Below, piece by piece: positions 16,183-24,312 of a stretch of DNA of 64,000 bases. A model generated the notes under the pieces. The model saw nothing but the letters and a program-made list of their open reading frames with translations. It did no database searches and had not been told where the DNA came from. The DNA comes from Anaerosporomusa subterranea (GTDB lineage: Bacteria > Bacillota > Negativicutes > Sporomusales > Acetonemataceae): contig NZ_LSGP01000013.1 in the NCBI RefSeq assembly GCF_001611555.1, positions 186,001 to 250,000 on the forward strand, given 5' to 3'. How positions within the stretch are numbered: the first letter of the stretch is position 1; each line of letters opens with the position of its first letter. The position numbers were made by a program, and so were the translations under genes.

Positions 16183-16211
16183 TTGAGAAGTTTGTTTGTA
16201 TATGGTAGTAT
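16183..16211 (+). promoter_or_regulatory. Predicted promoter of the larB-larC genes
   Basis: TTGAGA (16183-16188) and TAGTAT (16206-16211) are 17 bp apart. Start of transcription near 16218 gives a leader of about 165 nt before larB, which contains the repeat at 16255-16350. Confidence 0.5.
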
Positions 16212-16254
16212 ACATTTAGATTAGTAGTGTTTAAATAGCAAGTCTGCTGCGGAG

Positions 16255-16350
16255 TTAAACACAAGGCTTAAGCACAGATTACCTAGGGGTTTAGCCTCTC
16301 TAAGTGCCCTCTAGGTACTCTGTGTCTTCTGTAATTAAGAGCACGGTGAT
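16255..16350. repeat. Degenerate intergenic repeat in the larB leader
   Basis: Read on the minus strand, this block contains 'cagaagacacagagtacc', 'tagagggcacttagag' and 'taatctgtgctt': a degenerate series of CACAGAGGA-type units like the block at 4386-4590 but inverted. No open frame or riboswitch core was recognised here. Confidence 0.45.
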
Positions 16351-16383
16351 TACATAACACCAGCACAACGGGAGTGGACAACC

Positions 16384-17136
16384 ATGGATGATAAGCAATT
16401 GATAGAATTATTGGAATCGTACCGCTCTGGTCAGATATCCACCGAAGAAGGAGTTGCCGCTCTTCGCACTCTGCCTTATGAAGACTTGGGGTTTGCCAAA
16501 ATTGATCACCATCGGACCATCCGTCAAGGATTTCCTGAAGTTATTTTCTGTCAGGGCAAGACGGTAGAACAAGTGGCAACGATCGCCACCCGCTTGGCTG
16601 GTCATAACAACAATCTACTGGCTACGCGGGCCACACATGAAATGTTTGAGGCGGTTAAATTGTCTGTTCCTGACGCCGTTTACCGCGAACAGTCTCGATT
16701 GATTACTGTAAAACGTGATGAGACTGTTGTTGATCCCGATCGATTCATTCTGGTCGTTACGGCCGGAACCGGCGATATACCGGTGGCCGAAGAAGCGGCG
16801 ATCACGGCTGAAATGATGGGCAATACGGTTAAGACTGTCTATGATGTCGGTGTTGCCGGTATTCATCGACTGATCGCCCAATACGATCTGCTACAGCAGG
16901 CCAATGTCCTGATTGTGGTTGCCGGAATGGAAGGCGCGCTGGCTAGCGTAGTCGGTGGTATGGTTGCGAAACCAGTTATTGCTGTTCCAACTAGTGTCGG
17001 TTATGGAGCGAATTTCGGCGGCCTGTCGGCCTTGTTGGCTATGCTTAACAGTTGCGCGGCAGGGATTGGGGTTGTCAATATTGATAATGGATTTGGCGCC
17101 GGTCGTTTGGCCAGTATGATTAACCAGATGAGGTGA
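16384..17136 (+). CDS. larB: Pyridinium-3,5-biscarboxylic acid mononucleotide synthase LarB
   Basis: 250 aa, typical length. LarB carboxylates and hydrolyses nicotinic acid adenine dinucleotide to pyridinium-3,5-biscarboxylate mononucleotide, the first step to the nickel-pincer cofactor. The N-terminal helix region ('[36 protein letters not shown]' split over two segments) and the PurE-like C-terminal domain with '[16 protein letters not shown]', '[12 protein letters not shown]', '[15 protein letters not shown]' and '[13 protein letters not shown]' are all family marks. GGGAGTGGACAACC precedes the ATG. larC starts 4 bp after the stop. Confidence 0.95.
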   Translation: MDDKQLIELLESYRSGQISTEEGVAALRTLPYEDLGFAKIDHHRTIRQGFPEVIFCQGKTVEQVATIATRLAGHNNNLLATRATHEMFEAVKLSVPDAVYREQSRLITVKRDETVVDPDRFILVVTAGTGDIPVAEEAAITAEMMGNTVKTVYDVGVAGIHRLIAQYDLLQQANVLIVVAGMEGALASVVGGMVAKPVIAVPTSVGYGANFGGLSALLAMLNSCAAGIGVVNIDNGFGAGRLASMINQMR

Positions 17137-17140
17137 AGCA

Positions 17141-18313
17141 ATGTCTGTTGTTTATTTAGATTGTTTTTCCGGCGTCAGCGGCAATATGCTGCTGGGTGGG
17201 CTGCTTGATCTCGGCTTGCCAGAGGAACAGCTGCGCTCTATGCTAGCTAACTTACCGATCTCCGGTTATGAGCTTTTAACCAAGAGAGTAGAAAAACACG
17301 GAATCAGCGCAGTGTACGTAGATGTTAAGCTAACGAAACGTCAACACCACCGACATCTGTCGGACATTTTACAGATCATCGAAACTTCAGGATTACCAAA
17401 GTCTGTAATAGAGACTGCAAACGCAATATTTTTGCGTTTAGCAGCTGCCGAGGCAAAGGTTCATAACGCCACCTTGGAAGATGTCCATTTTCACGAAGTC
17501 GGCGCAGTTGACGCTATTGTTGATGTCGTAGGTACCGCGTTCGGCTTGCATGAGTTGGGCATTACTAGTCTATATGCTTCAAAGCTGCACGCAGGAGCGG
17601 GCTTTGTCAAGTGCGATCATGGCTTAATGCCTGTGCCGGCGCCTGCGACCGCGGAACTGCTGCAGGGGATTCCCTGGTATGGCGGCGATATCAAACGGGA
17701 ACTGGTCACGCCAACCGGAGCGGCGATTGTGTCGACTCTGGCAAAAGGGTTCGGTTCTATGCCTGACCGGTTTGTCAGCCGCAGGATTGGCTATGGTGCT
17801 GGAACGTGGGAGCTTGAAATTCCGAATGTATTGCGGATGATTTACGGCGATTTGCAGCCCCGGCAGGATGAGCTACTCATTATTGAGTGTAATATTGACG
17901 ACATGAACCCTCAAGATTATTCGCCGGCTATGGACAAACTGTTTGACGCGGGCGCTTTGGATGTCTGGCTTACCCCAATAATCATGAAAAAGAGCCGTCC
18001 GGCTCACACTTTATCAATTTTAGCGCCGAGTGTGGCGCTAGATGTAGTGGCGCGAGTCGCGTTAACCGAAACGACTAGCATCGGCCTTCGCTATTTTCCA
18101 GTCGAACGAATTATCGCCGATCGGAGTGAGTTGACAGTTGAAACAGCTTGGGGTCGTGTCAGGGTAAAGATCAGCCGCCACCAAGGCAAAGTCTGTCAGG
18201 TCACTCCCGAGTATGAGGATTGCCTGCGACTGTCACACTCGTGCGGTGAGCCTGTGCGTATAGTCAGACAAGCGGCGCTTGCAGCTGCTTTCTTACTGCC
18301 GGAAACAGAATAG
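17141..18313 (+). CDS. larC: Nickel insertion protein LarC (nickel-pincer cofactor synthesis)
   Basis: 390 aa, one continuous frame; in Lactobacillus plantarum the gene is read as larC1/larC2 with a programmed frameshift, so the fused form here is worth noting. LarC uses CTP to insert nickel into the pyridinium bisthiocarboxylate intermediate. Visible marks are the N-terminal 'YLDCFSGVSGNMLLGGLLDLG', the 'HFHEVGAVDAIVDVVG' histidine-rich motif, 'PVPAPATAELL', 'RELVTPTGAAI' and the C-terminal 'ECNIDDMNPQ' and 'TPIIMKKSRPAH' segments. The sulphur-transfer enzyme LarE and the racemase LarA are not nearby; the cofactor may serve another LarA homologue elsewhere. GAGGTGAAGCA precedes the ATG. Confidence 0.95.
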   Translation: MSVVYLDCFSGVSGNMLLGGLLDLGLPEEQLRSMLANLPISGYELLTKRVEKHGISAVYVDVKLTKRQHHRHLSDILQIIETSGLPKSVIETANAIFLRLAAAEAKVHNATLEDVHFHEVGAVDAIVDVVGTAFGLHELGITSLYASKLHAGAGFVKCDHGLMPVPAPATAELLQGIPWYGGDIKRELVTPTGAAIVSTLAKGFGSMPDRFVSRRIGYGAGTWELEIPNVLRMIYGDLQPRQDELLIIECNIDDMNPQDYSPAMDKLFDAGALDVWLTPIIMKKSRPAHTLSILAPSVALDVVARVALTETTSIGLRYFPVERIIADRSELTVETAWGRVRVKISRHQGKVCQVTPEYEDCLRLSHSCGEPVRIVRQAALAAAFLLPETE

Positions 18314-18325
18314 GAGAGGGTGCCG

Positions 18326-19267
18326 ATGGCCGCATTAGAAGAAACAGTCGCTTCGATTACGAAAAACGTAACTGAGAATGATTTGGTTATAGCCAGTTCT
18401 CGCTCGATCGCCTATGGTGTTCAGTTAACCATCACTGACGCAAAAGAGTCGATTACTCTCAATATCTACAGTGGCAAAAAGGGCATCTCATTAACGCTTG
18501 GCGGCTCTGCCGCCAGCCAATTGCGGCAGAAAGTAGAATCGCTATTGGCAGTTCCACCGCGCCAATCCGCCCAACCAACTAAACCGCAGGGGGCTGACTT
18601 GGGCTTTGCCAATGTAGAAGGTTTTGACGGACGCTGGATTGGGACTGATGAATCAGGCAAAGGTGATTTCTTCGGACCGCTAGTCGTTGGAGCTGTGCTA
18701 GTTGACGATGAAACAGAGGCCCAATTGGTTGCAAAAGGCATTAAAGACTGCAAAGTCTTATCCGATGCCAAGGTGAGAGCCTTGGCTGTTAGTATCCGGG
18801 AAATCTGCCATGGACACTATGTTGAACTGGAGCTGCTTCCGTCTCGCTATAATGCGTTATATCAACAACTGCGAACAGAAGGTAAGAATTTGAATCAGTT
18901 GCTCGCCTGGGCCCACGCCCGGGCGATAGAAGATCTTTTGCAAAAAGAGCCTTGCCGGTTTGCTATTGTTGACCAGTTTGCCGATGAACGGCAGATTCTG
19001 TCGCGCTTGATGGCCAAAGGAAAAGCCCTGACGCTTATACAAAGTCACCGGGCTGAACGTAATATCGCGGTGGCGGCCGCTTCTGTATTGGCCAGGGATC
19101 GTTTCTTGGCCAGGCTGGATAGCTTTCGGGCCCAATACGGCATGGAGTTCCCCAAAGGGGCTTCAGCCGCCGTCATTGCCGCTGGTAGACGCTTTGCTGC
19201 TGAACGGGGGCGCGAGGCGCTGATCGAAGTCGCTAAAGTTCATTTTAAAACCATGGAGGAAATATAG
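18326..19267 (+). CDS. rnhC: Ribonuclease HIII
   Basis: 313 aa from ATG 18326; AGGAGAG at 18312-18318 is correctly spaced for this ATG and too close for GTG 18320. The first ~85 residues form the TBP-like substrate-binding domain that separates RNase HIII from HII, followed by the catalytic domain with 'GTDESGKGDFFGPLVVGA' (D108-E109 of the DEXGKG motif), 'KDCKVLSDAKV', and 'VDQFADE'. It removes RNA from RNA-DNA hybrids in the cytoplasm. It follows larC by 12 bp and may be co-transcribed, without functional link. Confidence 0.93.
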   Translation: MAALEETVASITKNVTENDLVIASSRSIAYGVQLTITDAKESITLNIYSGKKGISLTLGGSAASQLRQKVESLLAVPPRQSAQPTKPQGADLGFANVEGFDGRWIGTDESGKGDFFGPLVVGAVLVDDETEAQLVAKGIKDCKVLSDAKVRALAVSIREICHGHYVELELLPSRYNALYQQLRTEGKNLNQLLAWAHARAIEDLLQKEPCRFAIVDQFADERQILSRLMAKGKALTLIQSHRAERNIAVAAASVLARDRFLARLDSFRAQYGMEFPKGASAAVIAAGRRFAAERGREALIEVAKVHFKTMEEI

Positions 19268-19307
19268 CCGCAGACTATAACTAAGCGGCAGAGCGCGGGG
19301 GGACGCA

Positions 19308-20096
19308 ATGAAAGACGTACAGAATCTAAACGATGTACGCGGTATCGCCATTCAGAAGGTTGGCGTTACTGATGTGCATTTGCCCTTTCAAATAAAGACT
19401 AAAGCTGGGGCGCTTCAGTCTGTGTTAGCCCGCATCCGACTGACAGTAGATTTACCGCAAGAGTACAAAGGCACCCACATGAGCCGGTTTATCGAGGCCT
19501 TGTTCGCCTGGAGCCAAAAGCCGGTATCCTATCGTGAGATGGAACAATTGTTGGGCGATGTTCTGCAGCGGCTGCATGCGCAGCGGGCTGGCATTGATAT
19601 TCACTTTAAATATTTTATCGAAAAAACTGCGCCAGTCACTGGCTTAAAAAGTATATTGGATTTTGACTGCTCGTTTGCCGGCAATCTCGTGCAAGGTGAA
19701 CGCTTGGAATTTACACTAGGTGTTGCGGTTCCGTTCACTTCACTATGCCCATGTAGCAAGGAAATATCGGATTGTGGGGCACATAATCAGCGCGGGGTTA
19801 TGAGAGTGAAACTCCGGCAGCGTCCGGGTACGTTTACATGGATTGAGGACTTGGTTACGCTACTAGAAGAACAAGCAAGTTGTCCGGTCTATCCTCTGTT
19901 AAAGCGGGAAGATGAAAAATATGTAACAGAGCGAGCCTATGAAAATCCGAAATTTGTCGAAGATGTTTTGCGTGACATGGTGCTTGTTCTGCGCGGCATT
20001 AGAGGCGTCAGTTGGTTTGAAGCGGAATGTGAAACATTTGAATCAATTCATAATCACAACGCTTATGCATATCATAGCGAAGATAGCCAGCCGTAG
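19308..20096 (+). CDS. folE2: GTP cyclohydrolase FolE2 (type IB)
   Basis: 262 aa. It converts GTP to 7,8-dihydroneopterin triphosphate, the first step of folate and queuosine-type deazapurine synthesis, using various divalent metals rather than strictly zinc. Family marks are 'DVRGIAIQKVGVTDVHLPF', 'TVDLPQEYKGTHMSRF', the catalytic cysteine region 'TSLCPCSKEISDCGAHNQR' and 'FVEDVLRDM', with a C-terminal 'HNHNAYAY' histidine group. GGGGGGACGCA precedes the ATG. No other folate gene is adjacent. FolE2 commonly backs up or replaces FolE under zinc limitation, though no Zur-like site was recognised upstream. Confidence 0.95.
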   Translation: MKDVQNLNDVRGIAIQKVGVTDVHLPFQIKTKAGALQSVLARIRLTVDLPQEYKGTHMSRFIEALFAWSQKPVSYREMEQLLGDVLQRLHAQRAGIDIHFKYFIEKTAPVTGLKSILDFDCSFAGNLVQGERLEFTLGVAVPFTSLCPCSKEISDCGAHNQRGVMRVKLRQRPGTFTWIEDLVTLLEEQASCPVYPLLKREDEKYVTERAYENPKFVEDVLRDMVLVLRGIRGVSWFEAECETFESIHNHNAYAYHSEDSQP

Positions 20097-20128
20097 ACTG
20101 GCCCAATTTTGAGACAGGAGTGATCGTT

Positions 20129-21316
20129 ATGAATTATTCTTGGGCTGAGCGATTAAGCGGCATGGAAGATCCGGCAATTAAAAATCTTCTTAAAACCATG
20201 CAACGGCCTGATGTCATTGCACTTTCTGCCGGTTCACCCGCGCAGAGCTCATTCCCGGTTGCTGAATTATCTGCAGCTTTCTCCGCTGTTCTCGCTGATC
20301 AAGGCGCTAGCGCCTTGCAGTATGGCATCAGTGAAGGTTATGGCCCGCTTAGGAAGTGGGTTGCTTCCAGGGTTAGCCGTCTAGGCATTCAATGCGAAAT
20401 GGAAAATGTTCTAATCGGCAACGGTTCACAGCAAGTTCTTGATCTCATCGCCCGTATCTTGCTTAATCCTGGCGATTATGTGGCGGTAGAAAGCCCAACC
20501 TATCTAGCTGCTCTTCAGATCTTTAAAGGCTATCAAGCTCGGCTTCTTCCAATCCCGATGGATCAGGATGGTATGCTGGTCGATCAACTGGAGGCTGCGA
20601 TACAGACCAAACGTCCGAAATTCATTTATGTAATTCCCTCATTCCAAAATCCTACCGGCATTTGCATGTCGCTGGAGCGTCGCCGCCGTCTGGCGGAACT
20701 GGCTGCCCGCTACGAAATACCAGTTATTGAAGATAATCCTTATGGTGAGCTGCGCTATGAAGGTGAAGCGATTCCGGCAATTAAGAGCCTGGCAGACAGT
20801 CCTTGGCTAATGTATGCCGGGACTGCATCAAAGATTATTGCCCCTGGTCTGCGACTAGGCTGGCTGGTTGCTCATCCAGAATTTATTGAACGAGTCGCTA
20901 CTGCTAAACAGACAAGTGATGTGCTTTCTAATTCCTTAACCCAGCGAGCAGTTCATCGTTATGTTACAGATAATGATCTGGATGCGCATATTGAGACCAT
21001 TATCAACCAATATCGCCTACAGAGGGATGTGATGTTGGCAGCGATGAAACAGCATTTTCCAGCAGGTGTAAAGTGGCAGGCCCCTCACGGCGGGATGTTT
21101 CTCTGGGTCACTTTGCCAGACGGCATGGATGCTTCAGCGCTACTGCCACTAGCGGTTGAGCAAGCAAAAGTTTCCTATGTACCAGGAACGCCGTTTTATG
21201 CTGATAACAGCGGCGCCAACACGCTGCGGCTGAATTTCTCGAGCCCTACGCCAGAACTCATTGCCGAAGGTATTGAGCGTCTGGGTAAACTCCTGAAAAG
21301 CTATATGAATGGATAG
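20129..21316 (+). CDS. PLP-dependent aminotransferase (class I/II, 2-aminoadipate transaminase-like)
   Basis: 395 aa from ATG 20129 (AGGAG at 20116-20120, 8 nt spacer; the in-frame GTG 20120 overlaps that site). The fold-type I aminotransferase pattern is complete: 'QYGISEGYGPLRKWVA', 'GNGSQQVLDLIARILLNPGD', 'PSFQNPTGICMS', 'VIEDNPYGELRY' and the PLP lysine K235 in 'GTASKIIAPGLRLGW', then 'LRLNFSSP'. It resembles LysN/ARO8-like transaminases that act on 2-aminoadipate, aromatic or branched amino acids; no DNA-binding domain is present, so it is not a MocR regulator. The donor and acceptor cannot be fixed. A strong hairpin follows the stop. Confidence 0.9.
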   Translation: MNYSWAERLSGMEDPAIKNLLKTMQRPDVIALSAGSPAQSSFPVAELSAAFSAVLADQGASALQYGISEGYGPLRKWVASRVSRLGIQCEMENVLIGNGSQQVLDLIARILLNPGDYVAVESPTYLAALQIFKGYQARLLPIPMDQDGMLVDQLEAAIQTKRPKFIYVIPSFQNPTGICMSLERRRRLAELAARYEIPVIEDNPYGELRYEGEAIPAIKSLADSPWLMYAGTASKIIAPGLRLGWLVAHPEFIERVATAKQTSDVLSNSLTQRAVHRYVTDNDLDAHIETIINQYRLQRDVMLAAMKQHFPAGVKWQAPHGGMFLWVTLPDGMDASALLPLAVEQAKVSYVPGTPFYADNSGANTLRLNFSSPTPELIAEGIERLGKLLKSYMNG

Positions 21317-21320
21317 TAAG

Positions 21321-21362
21321 AAGAGGCTGTGCCGAAACGAAAGTTTCGACACAGCCTCTTTT
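21321..21362. terminator. Bidirectional terminator between convergent genes
   Basis: AAGAGGCTGTGCCGAAAC and GTTTCGACACAGCCTCTT form an 18-bp stem with one mismatch and a GAAA loop. T runs on both strands (tttt on +, aaga/ttctt on -) suit termination of the aminotransferase gene and of the minus-strand gene ending at 21375. Confidence 0.85.
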
Positions 21363-21374
21363 GCATGCGTATGA

Positions 21375-21722
21375 CTATTGTTGAATGGGTTGTTCCAGCT
21401 CTGTCATCAGGTTGGGGTAAACGAATTGGCAGGAATCGGGATACATGCCTAGCTTGCCCAGTTCTTCCATGACGACCACAGACACAGGGGTCTCAAAAGA
21501 GACGAGATTATCGTCAGTTAGCATGGGGGCATCTTCGACAAGGATTACTAAGTAGAGTTTAGCTTCTGGTGCGTTTTCCGGCACATCTTGGCGATCAAGC
21601 GGTATTTGCGGGAATAGGCGCAAGGTTGCGCAGTATTCGCCTGATGCATCTGTAATTTGAGCCCGGTAAGCATTCAGCCAAAGAGTACGTGCTAGCTTTA
21701 CAGTAAATGGTGTGTTAAACAT
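21375..21722 (-). CDS. Protein of unknown function
   Basis: 115 aa. I do not recognise it. On the minus strand AAAGGA lies 8 nt before the ATG whose first base is 21722; an ATG at 21731 overlaps that site and is less likely. The protein is soluble, slightly acidic, probably a small beta-rich fold ('KLYLVILVEDAPML', 'PVSVVVMEELGKLG') with a Pro/Glu-rich segment near residue 50. No signal peptide, membrane helix or metal motif is seen. It has its own promoter and converges on the aminotransferase gene. Confidence 0.75.
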   Translation of the reverse strand: MFNTPFTVKLARTLWLNAYRAQITDASGEYCATLRLFPQIPLDRQDVPENAPEAKLYLVILVEDAPMLTDDNLVSFETPVSVVVMEELGKLGMYPDSCQFVYPNLMTELEQPIQQ

Positions 21723-21754
21723 GGAGTTCATCCTTTCGTGTGAGCTTGTATTTT

Positions 21755-21782
21755 ATTATAACATTGTCTTGACAGACGGCAA
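21755..21782 (-). promoter_or_regulatory. Promoter of the minus-strand gene at 21375-21722
   Basis: On the minus strand TTGCCG (21782-21777), a 16-bp spacer and TATAAT (21760-21755) preceded by TGT, an extended -10. Good match to a sigma-A promoter. Confidence 0.7.
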
Positions 21783-21792
21783 GTGCTGATGG

Positions 21793-21823
21793 AAAAAAAA
21801 CAACGATCCGGACGCCGGATCGT
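21793..21823 (-). terminator. Terminator of the minus-strand gene at 21844-22080
   Basis: ACGATCCGG (21803-21811) and CCGGATCGT (21815-21823) form a perfect 9-bp stem with a 3-nt loop; on the minus strand it is followed by a run of eight T (A at 21793-21800). Confidence 0.9.
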
Positions 21824-21843
21824 CATGTATTAAGCGTTGCTAA

Positions 21844-22080
21844 TTACGCAGAGAGGGGCTGTTTATTAATATCCTTCTTTTTCTTCAATTGGATGAACAT
21901 GACCACAGCCAGCAAAACTATTCCAATTACGTCAGTGAATGTGCCCGGATCGATCAACATTATGCCACCTACGCCGGCCATGATGCGCTCAGGCCAGGAC
22001 ATGGGAGCAATACAGAAACCGATCATAGCTGCGCCGAGTCCTGTCATGCCAGGGTGGCTGAGATGATGTTTTGTAAACAT
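21844..22080 (-). CDS. Small membrane protein resembling the C-terminus of fused TRAP permeases
   Basis: 78 aa. 'MIGFCIAPMSWPERIMAGVGG' followed by 'IDPGTFTDVIGIVLLAVVMFIQLKKKK' looks like the C-terminal segment of fused TRAP-transporter permeases (the DUF3394-like tail, '..RP...ER.LL....L...PG..TD.IG'), with two membrane helices and a lysine-rich end. It has its own ribosome-binding site (AGGAAAG, minus strand) and terminator, so it seems an independently expressed remnant or stand-alone version rather than random debris. No transporter gene is adjacent in the window; upstream of its start lies the 22081-22305 gap. Confidence 0.6.
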   Translation of the reverse strand: MFTKHHLSHPGMTGLGAAMIGFCIAPMSWPERIMAGVGGIMLIDPGTFTDVIGIVLLAVVMFIQLKKKKDINKQPLSA

Positions 22081-22305
22081 ATCGCTTTCCTGCCAATAAT
22101 TTTACCAATAAATGAAATATTGCTATATATTCTGTAAATAATGAATGCTGGATACTATATACTTAATTGTTCTTTGTGATAACACAAATGTAGCGATGAA
22201 CAAAGATGAGCTTTTGCATTTTTTTGTCATCGTAAGCAGGACTTCTTGATGCATCATTGAATATAATACAGATAACTACGCACAATTTAACAGTAGATTA
22301 GTGGG

Positions 22306-22457
22306 GATAGGTGCTTCGTGAAGCTTAATTGGGAAGTCCGGTGCGATGCCGGCACGGTCCCGCCACTGTAAAGGGGAGCCTGTTCTGCGATATACCACTG
22401 GGTTTATTCCGGGAAGGTGCAGACAGCAATGATCCCAAGTCAGGAGACCTACCTATT
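22306..22457 (+). ncRNA. Cobalamin (adenosylcobalamin) riboswitch
   Basis: The conserved core is clear: GAAGTCCGGTGCGATGCC.GGCACGGTCCCGCCACTGTAA in pieces at 22333-22371, 'ccactgg' and 'ccgggaagg' arms, and the B12 box AGTCAGGAGACCT at 22438-22450. P1 is closed by GATAGGT (22306-22312) with ACCTATT (22451-22457). A -10-like TATAAT is at 22262-22267; the rest of 22081-22305 is A+T-rich with no gene. Downstream, GATAGGCAGGT (22484-22494) can pair with the 3' side of P1 (about 22447-22457), which offers a switch before the terminator at 22522. Cobalamin binding should lower expression of cbiG and the cob genes. Confidence 0.95.
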
Positions 22458-22521
22458 CTGACACACCGTTATGACCTACGAGAGATAGGCAGGTGGGATA
22501 GGTGTTTCTTTTTAAGATTGT

Positions 22522-22553
22522 AACGCCCCCTGCTCAGGGGCGTTTTCTTTTGT
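22522..22553 (+). terminator. Terminator of the cobalamin riboswitch expression platform
   Basis: AACGCCCC (22522-22529) pairs with GGGGCGTT (22537-22544), followed by TTCTTTTG. It lies between the aptamer and cbiG, so control by premature transcription termination is likely. Confidence 0.88.
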
Positions 22554-22617
22554 TTGGTCATTTTCGCAAAAAACTATAGGTTCTATCATCTATGTTTAAG
22601 AAAGAAGGTCACGATTA

Positions 22618-23694
22618 ATGCGGATTGCGATTATTTCTATAACCAATGAAGGGGCTTTACTGGCACAAGGTCTGACTGCTTCACTTAAGGGGGAAATTGA
22701 TGTTTTCGCCAAGGTAGGGCGTAATCCGGCTGAGGCCAAGGAATATGAGCATCTAGGTCAATTAGTTGCGAGGCTGTTTCATCAGTATGATAGCTTTGTA
22801 TTTATCATGTCTGTGGGTGTTGTGGTTAGAGTAATCGCCCCTCATGTACGTGACAAGCGCTATGATCCAGCGGTAGTTGTGATGGACGAAACTGGCAGTT
22901 ATGTGATCAGTTTGCTTTCCGGCCATCTAGGACACGCTAATGCTCTGACTTGCATAGTGGGCGAATCAGTTAAGGCCCATTCTGTCATTACAACAGCCAC
23001 TGATGTTCTGCAAAAGCCTGCGGTTGATTTATTGGCGGTAAAGATCAACGCTACTATCGAACCGTTTGAAAATTTGCACACGATGAATGCTGCTATTGAT
23101 AAAGGTGACAAAGTATCATTCTTTATTGATTCGACTCTTGCTAATTGTGAGACATATATTGCCGCAGCTGAGGAATTTGACGTAAAGCTGATTGATATAA
23201 AGGAATTAGCTGATGCCGCAAGCTATGATGCGGCGGTCGTCATCACAGACAAAGAGTTGTATATGGTAAAACCGTATGTGTTTTTGCGGCCAGCTAGTTT
23301 GGTGGTTGGCATAAATTGTCGCCCAGGAACGACAGGCTCGGAAATTCTGGGAGCGATTGCTGACGCTTGTAGAAAAGCGGGCCGCAGTACGAAGAGTATT
23401 GCTGCCATTGCTTCCAGTGTTGTTAAGGAAGATGAAATTGGTGTGTTGGCCACCGCTCAGCAAATAGAGGTTCCAGTGCGCTTTTTCAATGCTGAGGAAT
23501 TGAACCAATGTATCGAGAAATTCGGACTCAAAAAATCGGCAATTATCGATGAAAAGTCAGGGGCGAGCATTGCTAATATATGCGAAGCAGCAGCTCTGGT
23601 TGCTGCTAAAACCGACAGTCTGATTCTAGAGGCAACTCTTTATAATAATGTAATGATAGCAATTGCTGAGGCTAAATCACCGTGGTGGGAATAG
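22618..23694 (+). CDS. cbiG: Cobalt-precorrin-5A hydrolase CbiG
   Basis: 358 aa. CbiG opens the delta-lactone of cobalt-precorrin-5A and releases acetaldehyde in the anaerobic (early cobalt) branch of B12 synthesis. The N-terminal domain has 'FIMSVGVVVRVIAPHVRDK' and 'VISLLSGHLGHANALT' and the C-terminal CbiG domain has 'VVGINCRPGTTGSEIL' and ends '...AEAKSPWWE', as in the family. It follows the cobalamin riboswitch and heads a run of genes for late B12 steps (cobU, cobS, cobC). Other early-pathway cbi genes are absent here, so corrin-ring genes must lie elsewhere in the genome. Upstream AAGAAGGT serves the ATG. Confidence 0.93.
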   Translation: MRIAIISITNEGALLAQGLTASLKGEIDVFAKVGRNPAEAKEYEHLGQLVARLFHQYDSFVFIMSVGVVVRVIAPHVRDKRYDPAVVVMDETGSYVISLLSGHLGHANALTCIVGESVKAHSVITTATDVLQKPAVDLLAVKINATIEPFENLHTMNAAIDKGDKVSFFIDSTLANCETYIAAAEEFDVKLIDIKELADAASYDAAVVITDKELYMVKPYVFLRPASLVVGINCRPGTTGSEILGAIADACRKAGRSTKSIAAIASSVVKEDEIGVLATAQQIEVPVRFFNAEELNQCIEKFGLKKSAIIDEKSGASIANICEAAALVAAKTDSLILEATLYNNVMIAIAEAKSPWWE

Positions 23695-23732
23695 ATCCTG
23701 TAAAATTGATGAGCAAGACAAGGAAGGGTTAG

Positions 23733-24290
23733 ATGGGAAAGATCGTATTAGTGACTGGCGGCGCCCGTAGCGGAAAAAGCCGATTTGCTGAACAATATGC
23801 CAGAAATCTTGGAGACAAGCTAGCTTATATTGCGACAGCTCAGGTGCTTGATGAGGAGATGGCTGACCGGGTAAAACTCCATCAGGGACGACGGTCGGAA
23901 AACTGGCATACGTTTGAGGCTGCTTTTGCCGCCGAACAGGCGATTCAGGCTGCCGCCGATTTTCCAGTAGTATTGTTTGATTGCCTGACAATATACACTG
24001 CGAACCTGTTGTTGGCAGAGCAATCTACTGACATAGAAGCTAGGCGTGAAAGCGTGCTGCAGCAGGCGGATCTGGTGATCAAGGCTGCGCAGGCCAGCAA
24101 GTCGACGATTATATTTGTTGCGAACGAAGTTGGCATGGGTATTGTGCCTGATAATGCGTTGAGCCGAGAATACCGTGATCTCGCGGGATGGATCAATCAA
24201 AAGGTTGCTGCTGTCTCTGACGAGGTGCATTTAGTTGTCTGTGGCTTGGCGGTTGAACTAAAGAAATTGGCTCAACCTGTGCAGTTGTAA
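23733..24290 (+). CDS. cobU: Adenosylcobinamide kinase / adenosylcobinamide-phosphate guanylyltransferase
   Basis: 185-aa bifunctional CobU/CobP. The P-loop 'GGARSGKS' is at residues 9-16, followed by the guanylylated-histidine region (RVKLHQGRRSENW), 'VLFDCLTIYTANLL' and the 'ANEVGMGIVPDNALSREYRDLAG' block that is diagnostic for the family. It phosphorylates adenosylcobinamide and attaches GMP to form AdoCbi-GDP, the substrate of CobS. GGAAGGGTTAG precedes the ATG. The gene is 38 bp after cbiG and probably in the same riboswitch-controlled message. Confidence 0.95.
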   Translation: MGKIVLVTGGARSGKSRFAEQYARNLGDKLAYIATAQVLDEEMADRVKLHQGRRSENWHTFEAAFAAEQAIQAAADFPVVLFDCLTIYTANLLLAEQSTDIEARRESVLQQADLVIKAAQASKSTIIFVANEVGMGIVPDNALSREYRDLAGWINQKVAAVSDEVHLVVCGLAVELKKLAQPVQL

Positions 24291-24312
24291 TAAACAAGTG
24301 CTCGGAGGTATC

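Noticed and set aside
17141-18313. Programmed frameshift in larC
   Set aside because: The frame is continuous over both LarC halves, so no frameshift is needed.
20129-21316. MocR/GabR-type transcription factor
   Set aside because: The protein begins directly with the aminotransferase domain and has no GntR DNA-binding part.
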